19,916 nt of DNA, taken from positions 251 through 20,166 of the forward strand of contig DBWR01000072.1 in assembly GCA_002309305.1 (NCBI GenBank), read 5' to 3'. The notes beneath the pieces were generated by a model. It worked only from the letters and a program-made list of their open reading frames with translations. It was not told the origin of the DNA and ran no database searches. The stretch is from Treponema sp. UBA1233 (GTDB taxonomy: Bacteria; Spirochaetota; Spirochaetia; Treponematales; Treponemataceae). The stretch's first letter is position 1; each line of letters opens with the position of its first letter. The translations under genes and the position numbers were made by a program. Below are positions 1 to 7,223 of the stretch, in pieces.

Positions 1-615
1 GAAATGTTCATGGGACCGCTCACAGTCTCCAAGCCATGGAACACACAGGGACTCATCGGAGTAAACCGCTTCCTGGACAAGGTATGGTCACTTTCAGACA
101 AGCCGCTTTCCGACATTGACATTACCGGAAAAATCGAGGATAAGGACCTTTCCTCACTCAGGAAAACCTATGCAAAGACAGTTGCAAAAGTCACCCACGA
201 CACTTCAACCCTGGACTTCAACACGGCAATCAGCCAGATGATGATTTTCATAAACGAAGCCGCAAAGGTCCCGAGCGTACCAAAGGCAATGTGGGAAGGA
301 TTCGTAAAGATGCTTTCCGTCTATGCACCTCATCTTGGAGAAGAACTCTGGGAAAAGCTGGGCAACAAAAAGACGGTTGCCTACGAAGCATGGCCTACGT
401 TCAGCGAGGAATACTGCAAGGAGGACACCAAGACCATCGTCGTGATGATTAACGGAAAACTCCGCGACAAGTTTGAGGCCGCCGTTGGAACAGACAAGGA
501 CACGCTGCAAAAGACAGCCCTTGAAACCGAGGGAGCCAAAAAGTTCCTTGAGGGAAAGAGCGTCGTAAAGGTCGTTGTGGTTCCGGACAAGCTTGTAAAC
601 GTCGTTGCAAAGTAA
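1..615 (+). CDS. leuS: Leucyl-tRNA synthetase, C-terminal part (5' end outside window)
   Basis: This is the 3' end of a class I aminoacyl-tRNA synthetase that charges tRNA-Leu in the cytoplasm. The frame is open from base 1, so the gene starts upstream. What is visible is the helical anticodon-binding domain, opening with the 'MFMGPL...SKPWNTQGLIGVNRFLDKVW' region that follows the KMSKS fold in LeuRS and including 'YAPHLGEELWEKLG'. The small C-terminal tRNA-contact domain follows, with 'VMINGKLRDKFEA' and the ending 'VVVVPDKLVNVVAK'. These match the usual end of bacterial LeuRS, so the gene looks intact at its 3' side. Its codon use is more GC-rich than the genes just downstream, which marks the left edge of the accessory segment. 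No terminator hairpin is obvious after the stop. Confidence 0.96.
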   Translation, partial: EMFMGPLTVSKPWNTQGLIGVNRFLDKVWSLSDKPLSDIDITGKIEDKDLSSLRKTYAKTVAKVTHDTSTLDFNTAISQMMIFINEAAKVPSVPKAMWEGFVKMLSVYAPHLGEELWEKLGNKKTVAYEAWPTFSEEYCKEDTKTIVVMINGKLRDKFEAAVGTDKDTLQKTALETEGAKKFLEGKSVVKVVVVPDKLVNVVAK

Positions 616-638
616 AAAATTGATGCATTTTTGGCAAA

Positions 639-729
639 AGTATGCTATGCTATTGAGATGGAGGTAAAAGTATGGTTATGCAGTCAGTTTCTATAACAAT
701 ACCTGAATCAATAGCAGAGTATGCTATGC
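639..729 (+). repeat. 12-bp direct repeat AGTATGCTATGC flanking the antitoxin start
   Basis: AGTATGCTATGC occurs at 639-650, in the expected promoter region of the toxin-antitoxin operon, and identically at 718-729 inside the antitoxin coding sequence, 79 bases apart. Type II antitoxins commonly bind repeats near their own promoter, so this could be an operator pair. The second copy lies in codons, so chance is possible. Confidence 0.35.
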
Positions 730-953
730 CGAAAGATGAAAGAGAAATACTAATTCGCAATGCCATGATACTTTATCCTTACATCAAGAATGAAGTTATA
801 TCGCATGGAAAAGCCGCTCAATTACTGAACATACATAAAATGGATTTGATTGCACTGTACAGTACTCTTGGCATTCCATATCTTGATCAGACAAAAGAAG
901 AGCTAAAAAGCGACTTATCCGTTCTAAGGAATCTTCGGAGTAAAACCGCATGA
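672..953 (+). CDS. UPF0175-family antitoxin
   Basis: A small 93-residue protein of the UPF0175 type, the predicted DNA-binding antitoxin partner of DUF3368 PIN toxins. The N-terminus 'SVSITIPESI' is a beta strand like those of small antitoxins. The middle ('REILIRNAMILYPYIKNEVISHGKAAQLLNIHKMDLIALYSTLGIPYLD') is the family's helical part, with the characteristic 'S.GKAAQLL' helix. The start at 672 has GGAGG at 660-664 with good spacing; an in-frame ATG at 678 is also possible. The stop overlaps the next start (ATGA at 950-953), so the two genes are translationally coupled, as expected for antitoxin then toxin. Family assignment is from motif resemblance. Confidence 0.85.
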   Translation: MVMQSVSITIPESIAEYAMPKDEREILIRNAMILYPYIKNEVISHGKAAQLLNIHKMDLIALYSTLGIPYLDQTKEELKSDLSVLRNLRSKTA

Positions 954-1438
954 CAATTATCTCTGATACAACTCCAATCATCTCTCTCATAAAGATAAAC
1001 CGTATAGATTTATTAGAAAAATTGTTTGGAGAAGTTTTGATTCCTGAGGCAGTTTTTAAAGAACTCATAACAAATACAGTTTTTGAAAATGAAGCAAGAA
1101 TTGTGAAATCATCAACTTTCTTGAAAACACAGGCTGTCCAAAACATCAAAGCATTGAAAATTTTACAGGCAGCAAGTGGTCTTGATGATGGAAAAAGTGA
1201 AGCTATTATTCTTGCCGATGAATTAAAATCTGATGTACTTATAATAGATGAACGTAAAGGAAGAAAGGTTGCTCAAAATTTAGGCATTCCAATAACTGGT
1301 ACAATTGGAATCTTAATTCAGGCCCATGATGAGAAAATGCTTTCGTCGGAAGAAATAAAGATGTATCTTGAACAGCTTAAAAACAGCAATATCAGACTAA
1401 GCGAAAATTTAATTCAAGAAGCATTATCCTTATTGTAA
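950..1438 (+). CDS. DUF3368 PIN-domain toxin (putative ribonuclease)
   Basis: A 162-residue PIN-like protein, probably the RNase toxin of the pair. It opens 'MTIISDTTPIISL', the standard DUF3368 N-terminus carrying the first catalytic aspartate (D6). 'SGLDDGKSEAI' supplies the second acidic residue (around E84). 'VLIIDERKGRKVAQ' supplies D100 and is followed by 'LGIPITGTIGIL', typical of the family. All expected acidic residues are present, so it looks active. Its start codon overlaps the antitoxin stop. PIN toxins usually cut tRNA, rRNA or mRNA in the cytoplasm and are neutralised by the cognate antitoxin; the target here is unknown. It is AT-rich like its neighbours, consistent with acquisition together. 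Confidence 0.88.
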   Translation: MTIISDTTPIISLIKINRIDLLEKLFGEVLIPEAVFKELITNTVFENEARIVKSSTFLKTQAVQNIKALKILQAASGLDDGKSEAIILADELKSDVLIIDERKGRKVAQNLGIPITGTIGILIQAHDEKMLSSEEIKMYLEQLKNSNIRLSENLIQEALSLL

Positions 1439-1508
1439 TTTCAAATATTATATAAAGTTGTATCCTCGATAACAAAAATTGAAAGGTGAAATTACATTAA
1501 AAATTCTT

Positions 1509-1536
1509 TTGTTATCTGCCAAAAATATGATATAAT
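1509..1536 (+). promoter_or_regulatory. Sigma-70 promoter for the secreted-protein/helicase operon
   Basis: TTGTTA (1509-1514), a 16-base spacer and a perfect TATAAT (1531-1536). The predicted transcription start near 1543 leaves a leader of only about 12 bases, which still contains the GGAGG ribosome site at 1545-1549. Confidence 0.65.
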
Positions 1537-1554
1537 TGAACTATGGAGGCTGTT

Positions 1555-2142
1555 ATGAAAAAGAAATTTTTATTGGTAAGTGTATTGTTTTTGTTTTCAG
1601 GTCTTTTGTTTGCGGCTCCATTTGGATTAAAGATGGGAATGAACCTGGAAGAAATTAAAGGCGCATGTGGCGGAAAACGTCCTGAAAATGTCCAGGATGA
1701 CTGCTACAGAATCTATCCCGAGAAAAACCATCCACTGTTTGAGGAATACTATGCATATGTCGATGAGGTAGAGGGGCTATACTACATAAAGGCCGTGAGT
1801 GCAAGAATATCAACAAACAGATATGGTACTGAGCTTAAAGAAAAATTCAATGAAATCAATACAAGAATTTCAAAAAGCTATGGTACTGCTTCGATAAATG
1901 ATGTGATAGAAGACAAAAATGCCTATAGTGTAAAATATGATGAGGATTGGCTGGAAGCTATCGATAAAGGGGCTAGAAGATTATTTTCAATTTGGAAAAA
2001 AGATGAACCAATGAAGGATTGCTTAGAATATGTTCATCTCTATGCTACATCGGAATATTTGTTTAATTGTGGTTACATCAACTTGGAGTACAGATTCACG
2101 AATGCAAGCGCGGTAGAAGATTCTCAGGATGATGTGTTTTAA
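1555..2142 (+). CDS. Small secreted protein of unknown function
   Basis: I do not recognise the family. The protein starts 'MKKKFLLVSVLFLFSGLLFAAPFG', a clear Sec signal peptide (basic n-region, hydrophobic core, probable cleavage after an alanine), giving a mature periplasmic or outer-membrane-associated protein of about 175 residues. The mature part has four cysteines, two early (around 'GACGGKR' and 'DDCYRIYP') and two late ('KDCLEY', 'FNCGYIN'), which could form disulphides. An ATG at 1543 is in frame, but it overlaps the GGAGG that serves the start at 1555, so 1555 is preferred. A good promoter lies directly upstream. Only six bases separate its stop from the possible first start codon of the helicase reading frame, and a strong Shine-Dalgarno (GAAGGG, 2143-2148) sits right after the stop, implying one operon. 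Confidence 0.72.
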   Translation: MKKKFLLVSVLFLFSGLLFAAPFGLKMGMNLEEIKGACGGKRPENVQDDCYRIYPEKNHPLFEEYYAYVDEVEGLYYIKAVSARISTNRYGTELKEKFNEINTRISKSYGTASINDVIEDKNAYSVKYDEDWLEAIDKGARRLFSIWKKDEPMKDCLEYVHLYATSEYLFNCGYINLEYRFTNASAVEDSQDDVF

Positions 2143-2148
2143 GAAGGG

Positions 2149-2196
2149 ATGAATACATTGAGTTCATTTAGTCAAATTCTAAGGTTGGAAGATTAA
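2149..2196 (+). other. Short in-frame leader ORF / severed N-terminus of the helicase
   Basis: ATG 2149 (or TTG 2158, nine bases after the strong GAAGGG at 2143-2148) opens a frame reading MNTLSSFSQILRLED and ending at TAA 2194-2196. The frame is the same as the helicase, whose ATG lies six bases after this stop. It is either the original start of the helicase gene cut off by a point mutation, or a leader peptide that controls re-initiation. Confidence 0.5.
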
Positions 2197-2202
2197 ACTC
2201 AG

Positions 2203-4758
2203 ATGAATTATGATTCAGAACTCCGTGACATTATTTTTGTTACTGACAAATACGGTAAGCGGAATAAAACCGGGGATATATCAAAGTTAGAATATGATTC
2301 CCGTAAGAATGTTTATTTCATTACATACAAAGATGGAAAAACATATCCATGCCGAAGTTGTGATATTCAGATAATAAGAAATTCTCTTAGAGACAAGCAA
2401 TCGGCAAAAGTTTTTGATTATTTGCTTAAAATGGCAGAGTTCAGTGAAATAAAAAATGATGCTGGCCAAAATCTTTTGTTGAAAAATCTTCAAAACACAC
2501 GATTTATAAATGCGTATTCAGTTTTGGCTAAATATATGAATCCAAATAAGGGTAAAACAGAGCGAACAACAATTAATTCTCTGATTTTCCCATTTGGATG
2601 TAATAGCAGTCAGTTTAAGGCCGTCAGTACAGCATTAAATAACCAAGTAAGCATTATTCAAGGTCCTCCAGGAACCGGCAAAACACAAACGATTTTAAAT
2701 ATTATTGCAAATTTATTAATGCATGACAAAACTATTCTAGTTGTTTCGAATAATAATGATGCTACAAGAAATGTCTATGAAAAGCTTTCATCTTCAAAAT
2801 ATGGATTAGATTTTATCTGCACATTTCATGGAAAACGAGAAAACATTGAGGAATTTCTTGCTAATCAGCAGAAAAACTATCCTTCTTATCTGAATGAATG
2901 GAAAAAACTTTCACCAATAGTTCCAGAAACTTTATCATATGATATTAAGAAGCTGGAGAAATATTTTGAGGCTAATGAGCGAATTTCATCGATAAAGACT
3001 GATCTTTCTCATCTTGAGGTAGAATTAAAACACTTTAATGAAAGAACTCGTGATGTATATGAAAATAAAAAACTGTTAAAAAAGGCGTCCAAAGTTTTAA
3101 TGAATTTGCTTCAGGAAGTCAGTTTTGCATATGAGAAAAATGAAAAACTTGGATTTTTCTTGAAGACAAAACTAAAACTTTTCTATGGTTTTAAAGAACA
3201 ACCGATTGAGCCCGAGAAAATAATAGAAACAATCAGAAGGGTCTATTATCCTGTAAAAGAACAAGAATTAACTTCGGAGCTTAAGGAGAAAGAAACCTTT
3301 GTAAAGAGTTTTACTCCTTCAGAAGTATATGAAAAATCTTTGATTTCTCTGCAACAAAAAATCTTTGGCAAGTATTCAAAACAAACAGAACGCCAGTATT
3401 TTAAGGACGCACAGGAAATATATTTAAAACCCTCAGTGTTCGCTAAAGAATATCCAGTTGTTTTGAGTACAACTTTTTCCTCTAGGGCAACAATTGGTAC
3501 AGGAACAGATTTCCTGTTTGATTATGTAATAATGGATGAAGCTTCTCAGGTAGATGTTGTGACCGGAGCCATGGCTTTGTCATGTGCAAAAAACGCTGTA
3601 ATTGTCGGTGACAAGATGCAGCTTCCAAATGTTATTGAGGAAAACAAGAAAAAATATGTACAAGAAATATTTAACAAAACAGACTTGCCGGATGGTTACA
3701 GCTACCTAAACAGTTTCCTTTCTTCTCTTGAGCAAGTTCTTCCGGATACACCACAAACTTTACTCCGAGAGCATTATCGCTGTCATCCAAAAATTATTGA
3801 TTTCTGTAATCAGCAGTTTTATGGTGGAAAACTATTGATTATGACGGAAGACAAAGGTGAGAAGAATGTCCTTGAGGCTATAAAAACTGTTCCTGGAAAC
3901 TTCTGTAAAGATCATTATAATCAACGACAGATTGATGTTATAAAGAATGATATACTTTCAAAATACTCTGAATCAGAAAAAGCTAATCTTGGAATCATAG
4001 CTCCCTACAACAAGCAGGCCGAAGCAATACGTTCTCAGATTCCTGGGGTAGATGCTGCAACAGTCCATAAATATCAAGGCCGAGAAAAGGACAATATAAT
4101 AATTTCAACTGTCGATAATGAGATAACAAGTTTTTCGGATGATTCAAATATGCTCAATGTCGCTATTTCCCGTGCTAAGAAAAAACTTGCTGTTGTTATA
4201 TCAGGTAATCCTCAGCCTGAGAATTCAAATCTTATGGCCTTGTTGAAATATATTCAATACAATAATTTTGCTGTCGAGAAGAGCAAGGTAAGTTCTATTT
4301 TTGACTTTTTCTTCACAAAAAACACTGAAGCTAAGTTTCAATATCTAAAAAATTCAAAGAGAATATCAAAGTTTGACTCTGAAAATGCAATGAATGAACT
4401 GTTGAAAAAAATATTTGAAGAAACGAAGTATTCAAAATTCAATTCAGTATTCGAGATGCCTCTGAAAGATTTTGTAAATGAAAGATACCTTGGAGAATTA
4501 CCCCAGGATCTTTCAGAATTTGCAAACAGAAGCTGGGCTCATGTAGATTTTGCTATTTATAACAAGGTAACAAAAGAGATTCTTTTTGGAATTGAAGTTG
4601 ATGGATATAATTTTCATAAAGATGGTACAATACAATCTGAACGTGATAAAAAGAAGAACCGCATTTTTGAATTGATGGGGATTCCCCTTTTACGATTGAG
4701 TACAAAAGGCTCGAATGAAGAAGAAAAGATAAAGCAACAGTTAAACAATTATATCTAA
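2203..4758 (+). CDS. SF1 helicase fused to a C-terminal PD-(D/E)xK-like nuclease domain
   Basis: An 851-residue cytoplasmic protein. Residues 1-130 are an N-terminal region of unknown fold. A UPF1/DNA2-like superfamily 1 helicase follows: Walker A GPPGTGKT (about 154-161), a long charged helical insertion, Walker B 'MDEASQVD' (D445), 'REHYRCHP' (about 522), 'VHKYQGREKD' (about 621) and 'NVAISRAKKKL' (about 651). The tail resembles DUF2726/DUF559 endonuclease-like domains: 'HVDFAIYNK' (D782), 'GIEVDGYNFH' (E798, D800) and 'RIFELMGIPLLRLS'. Such fusions are frequent in phage defence, for example Nhi or Mokosh-type proteins, but I cannot assign a named system. The same frame continues upstream through a TAA at 2194-2196 to a better-placed start near 2149/2158, so the N-terminus may be truncated by a nonsense change. 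Translation from 2203 would then be by re-initiation; its own ribosome site is weak. Confidence 0.88.
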   Translation: MNYDSELRDIIFVTDKYGKRNKTGDISKLEYDSRKNVYFITYKDGKTYPCRSCDIQIIRNSLRDKQSAKVFDYLLKMAEFSEIKNDAGQNLLLKNLQNTRFINAYSVLAKYMNPNKGKTERTTINSLIFPFGCNSSQFKAVSTALNNQVSIIQGPPGTGKTQTILNIIANLLMHDKTILVVSNNNDATRNVYEKLSSSKYGLDFICTFHGKRENIEEFLANQQKNYPSYLNEWKKLSPIVPETLSYDIKKLEKYFEANERISSIKTDLSHLEVELKHFNERTRDVYENKKLLKKASKVLMNLLQEVSFAYEKNEKLGFFLKTKLKLFYGFKEQPIEPEKIIETIRRVYYPVKEQELTSELKEKETFVKSFTPSEVYEKSLISLQQKIFGKYSKQTERQYFKDAQEIYLKPSVFAKEYPVVLSTTFSSRATIGTGTDFLFDYVIMDEASQVDVVTGAMALSCAKNAVIVGDKMQLPNVIEENKKKYVQEIFNKTDLPDGYSYLNSFLSSLEQVLPDTPQTLLREHYRCHPKIIDFCNQQFYGGKLLIMTEDKGEKNVLEAIKTVPGNFCKDHYNQRQIDVIKNDILSKYSESEKANLGIIAPYNKQAEAIRSQIPGVDAATVHKYQGREKDNIIISTVDNEITSFSDDSNMLNVAISRAKKKLAVVISGNPQPENSNLMALLKYIQYNNFAVEKSKVSSIFDFFFTKNTEAKFQYLKNSKRISKFDSENAMNELLKKIFEETKYSKFNSVFEMPLKDFVNERYLGELPQDLSEFANRSWAHVDFAIYNKVTKEILFGIEVDGYNFHKDGTIQSERDKKKNRIFELMGIPLLRLSTKGSNEEEKIKQQLNNYI

Positions 4759-4812
4759 TTACACTATAACTATATATTAACTATATATTTTTTGCCCCCC
4801 CACACAAATAAA

Positions 4813-4848
4813 AAAAGGTGAATGTGACAGTTGCCGCATTCACCTTTT
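4813..4848. terminator. Bidirectional intrinsic terminator
   Basis: A perfect 12-bp stem (AAAAGGTGAATG at 4813-4824, CATTCACCTTTT at 4837-4848) with a 12-base loop. On the minus strand it is followed by seven Ts, a strong terminator for the lipoprotein gene. On the plus strand it ends in CCTTTTCTTC, adequate for the helicase operon. It sits between the two convergent genes, just after an unusual run of seven Cs at 4795-4801. Confidence 0.88.
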
Positions 4849-4878
4849 CTTCTTTAATGATTTGACATATCTCAATGT

Positions 4879-4980
4879 TTAGTAATTAACTCTGATTGCA
4901 GGACAAATTCCTCCACCAGATTCATCCACATCTGGTGTACTACCACTTTCTTTCCCTGCCCTAATTCGAAATGCACAAGG
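4879..4980 (-). pseudogene. Out-of-frame C-terminal tail of the DUF6273 lipoprotein
   Basis: Beyond the lipoprotein stop (4961-4963), another minus-strand frame reads on through FRIRAGKESGSTP and ends GGGICPAIRVNY at a TAA (4879-4881). That ending is what I would expect at the C-terminus of this lipoprotein type, and it echoes the in-frame 'GVCPAL' just before the premature stop. The stop at 4879 lies about 30 bases before the terminator, a natural distance. A small indel near 4973-4982 would join the frames. It could be a true frameshift, phase variation or a sequencing error. Confidence 0.6.
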
Positions 4981-6433
4981 CTGGACAGACCCCGACATCT
5001 GTATCACTAATAGAGGTCTCTTGCTCAGCCTCTCCCGCATTGTTTACAGTTCGAGCTTTTGTAGGGCTATTATAATAAGGTGATCTCAACCACCACCAGC
5101 CACCATAGCTATCACTTGGTTGATATACACCACTATCTACTGCATAATCCGTTGCCTTGCGGATTCTTGTATTACCAAATCCAGATTCATTGTAATCAGC
5201 AAATCCATAAGCACTGTTGGTTGCCTCTTCTTCACTCAAGAGGAAAATTTTGTCGTTTGTTTCAGATCCTGCATAATCATTGTTTCCACCATTCCACAAG
5301 TTGTTGTGATTATGAGGATTGGTAGAAACCTTATGATTGTAAACTACTGTTGTTTCAATCTTACCCTGCCCCTCTGATGTAAATGCGGTATTAAAGAAGC
5401 TGTTGTTCAACCAGGAACGAATATCAGATGTCTCATATTTGTTTGAACTACTGTGATATTTTTGTGCTACAAGGATGTTTTCGGCAAGCAGAAGCTTTTT
5501 TCCTCCATAATCAGTCGTTAGTACGCGCCACTTAATCGGTTCCACCTTGTAGTAATTGGAGTTCAATAGAGCATAATAATTTCCATCGTCCCCGATATAG
5601 TATGTAAACGAACCGACGGTTGTAGAGTCAGGTGTTATTGTAACATCCGCTGACTTTCTGGTCTGTGGCCAGTCTCCAAAGTATACGTAGGTTCCAGTTC
5701 CCGCACTTCCAGTTGATCCGGCACTGGTAACTGTTGAATGGAATTGGTACAGCTTACGCTTGAATGTGGCCGTAACAAAAAGATTATCATCCGGCATGAT
5801 AAACCAGTAATGTTTTCCATCTTCTGCCTGGTTAATGGTAATTACATCCCCTGTACCGATGACAGAGAGTTCATCAAGCTCATAGCCGTCTTCAGGCTTT
5901 ATTGTCAGGGTAACCTGGTCTCCTGCAGACGCTCTTTCCCTGCTGGATGTTACACTTCCGTTTGCATAAGAACCAATCAAGATGTCATAGGTTGTGACAG
6001 GCTGCTCCATTTTTTTAAGAATCAAGTCAATTGAAGTGGTTTTATATGGGACTATCCTAACTTCGGCACTTCCCATCGCAACAATACTACCATCATCATT
6101 TAAGGCCCGGCACAGCACTTTGATCATTCCAACAGGAACATTTGCTATCTCAACTATTTTTCCAGGACCGACGATTTCTGAATATTCAATAGATTCAACA
6201 AAAACGCTTACCTCAAAAGTTAAGTCCATGTCCGGAGGATTCTCTGGTGCCATGAATACAATCCGACCCATTCCGTCGTCATAACTGTCACCGCCATTTT
6301 CAGTCCAAGAGTCAGCGTCATAAGCAGTAATCGTTACCTCGCCATCCCCAGAACCGGAAACATCAGCCGTGCAGGAAAAAAAGAGGATGGGTAAAATACA
6401 AATTGACAAAATCTTCAATAATCTTAAACGCAT
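4961..6433 (-). CDS. Lipoprotein with InlB-like repeat and DUF6273-like domain
   Basis: A surface or periplasmic lipoprotein of 490 residues. Residues 1-20 are a type II signal peptide with lipobox 'LFFSC' and lipidated C21. Residues of roughly 30-145 form a beta-rich domain ('VEIANVPVGMIKVLCRAL'). About 147-227 resembles a divergent InlB B-repeat ('GSVTSSRERASAGDQVTLTI', 'GYELDEL', 'FIMPDDNLFVTATFKR'). About 240 to the end is the DUF6273-like domain ('YYKVEPIKWRVL', 'SDIRSWLNNSFFNTAF', 'DKIFLLSEEEA', 'WWWLRSPYY'). Treponemes often carry many such lipoproteins; the function is unknown, perhaps adhesion or glycan binding. The last residues 'CPALCISN' look like the result of a frameshift, since the usual tail continues in another frame to 4879. 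A consensus promoter lies immediately upstream, with no clear ribosome site. Confidence 0.88.
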   Translation of the reverse strand: MRLRLLKILSICILPILFFSCTADVSGSGDGEVTITAYDADSWTENGGDSYDDGMGRIVFMAPENPPDMDLTFEVSVFVESIEYSEIVGPGKIVEIANVPVGMIKVLCRALNDDGSIVAMGSAEVRIVPYKTTSIDLILKKMEQPVTTYDILIGSYANGSVTSSRERASAGDQVTLTIKPEDGYELDELSVIGTGDVITINQAEDGKHYWFIMPDDNLFVTATFKRKLYQFHSTVTSAGSTGSAGTGTYVYFGDWPQTRKSADVTITPDSTTVGSFTYYIGDDGNYYALLNSNYYKVEPIKWRVLTTDYGGKKLLLAENILVAQKYHSSSNKYETSDIRSWLNNSFFNTAFTSEGQGKIETTVVYNHKVSTNPHNHNNLWNGGNNDYAGSETNDKIFLLSEEEATNSAYGFADYNESGFGNTRIRKATDYAVDSGVYQPSDSYGGWWWLRSPYYNSPTKARTVNNAGEAEQETSISDTDVGVCPALCISN

Positions 6434-6439
6434 GACTTA

Positions 6440-6468
6440 ATTCTAGGTCTGAATTTATAGTATGTCAA
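6440..6468 (-). promoter_or_regulatory. Near-consensus promoter of the lipoprotein gene
   Basis: On the minus strand: TTGACA (6468-6463), a 17-base spacer, then TAGAAT (6445-6440). The expected start of transcription falls on or next to the ATG at 6433, so the mRNA would be leaderless. No Shine-Dalgarno is visible between the -10 box and the start codon. Confidence 0.65.
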
Positions 6469-6519
6469 GGAAAAATGCAGAATTCGGCTTTTTATACGGA
6501 CTAAACCCAAACTTTTTGA

Positions 6520-6525
6520 TATAAT
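6520..6525 (+). promoter_or_regulatory. -10 box for the histidine phosphatase gene
   Basis: TATAAT at 6520-6525, giving a start near 6532 and a 14-base leader that contains GGGGGAAG just before the ATG at 6546. No convincing -35 element is seen. Confidence 0.45.
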
Positions 6526-6545
6526 GAAAACATGGGGGAAGCATA

Positions 6546-7223
6546 ATGCACTTTTATTCACCATGCCAGGAAATGGTACAGGCGGCACTGGAGCTGCCCG
6601 AAAAACAAAACGTCAAGCTATTCTTCAGGCACAGCAAGCGATTTGACAATCCGGTAAACGGAGACTATTCCGTCCTGCTTTTGACTCCGGAAGGAATTGA
6701 GACAGCAAAAGAAATTGGCAAAGGCATTGACCGCCCCCTTGGAAGCTGCGCCGCAAGCATTATCAGACGCTGTTCCCAGACAATAGAAGCGGTAGTTTCT
6801 GGCATGGACAAGGAACTATGCAGGGATTTTTCTCCAGACGGAATTACACTTTCAGAAAAACTATGCTATGTACTCGGAGACCCAAGCCCGATTTCTTCCG
6901 GTGGTGTCGGCTGGTATGAATACTACCATTACCTTCAGACAGGAAACACGGAGGGAAGCCGGGGAATAACCCTAGAGATGGAAGCAAAACCCATTCTTGA
7001 TGAAATCTTTACCGTAGGCGGCAAGGACGAAACCCTGGATTTAATTTGCTCCCACGACAGTCATGTAGTGATTCTGGCAAGCGCCCTGTTCGACCTAAAG
7101 ACAGGCATGCACGGAGACAACTGGTGTCGCTTTACCGAGGGACTTTTCTTCTGGGGCAAGAGAAATGATTTTTATGCCTCGTGGCGTGGAGAAACAAGGC
7201 ACTTTGTAAACTTATACTGCTAG
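6546..7223 (+). CDS. Histidine phosphatase superfamily protein
   Basis: A 225-residue cytoplasmic protein of the branch 1 (phosphoglycerate-mutase-like) histidine phosphatase type. The phosphohistidine motif is 'LFFRHSKR' (R28, H29; usual form RHG/RHA), and the second catalytic histidine is in 'ICSHDSHV' (H170). 'LTPEGIETAKEIGKGI' and 'SIIRRCSQTIEAV' match the helix and arginine motif between them. Substrate cannot be told from sequence. The ribosome site is GGGGGAAG upstream of 6546. The gene is convergent with the metallo-hydrolase gene, and their ends overlap by four bases: both TAG stops lie in one CTAG at 7220-7223. Confidence 0.85.
   Translation: MHFYSPCQEMVQAALELPEKQNVKLFFRHSKRFDNPVNGDYSVLLLTPEGIETAKEIGKGIDRPLGSCAASIIRRCSQTIEAVVSGMDKELCRDFSPDGITLSEKLCYVLGDPSPISSGGVGWYEYYHYLQTGNTEGSRGITLEMEAKPILDEIFTVGGKDETLDLICSHDSHVVILASALFDLKTGMHGDNWCRFTEGLFFWGKRNDFYASWRGETRHFVNLYC

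Noticed and set aside
620..648. Possible promoter TTGATG-N17-TGCTAT before the toxin-antitoxin genes
   Set aside because: The -10 match is poor; a promoter is expected here but the exact boxes cannot be supported.
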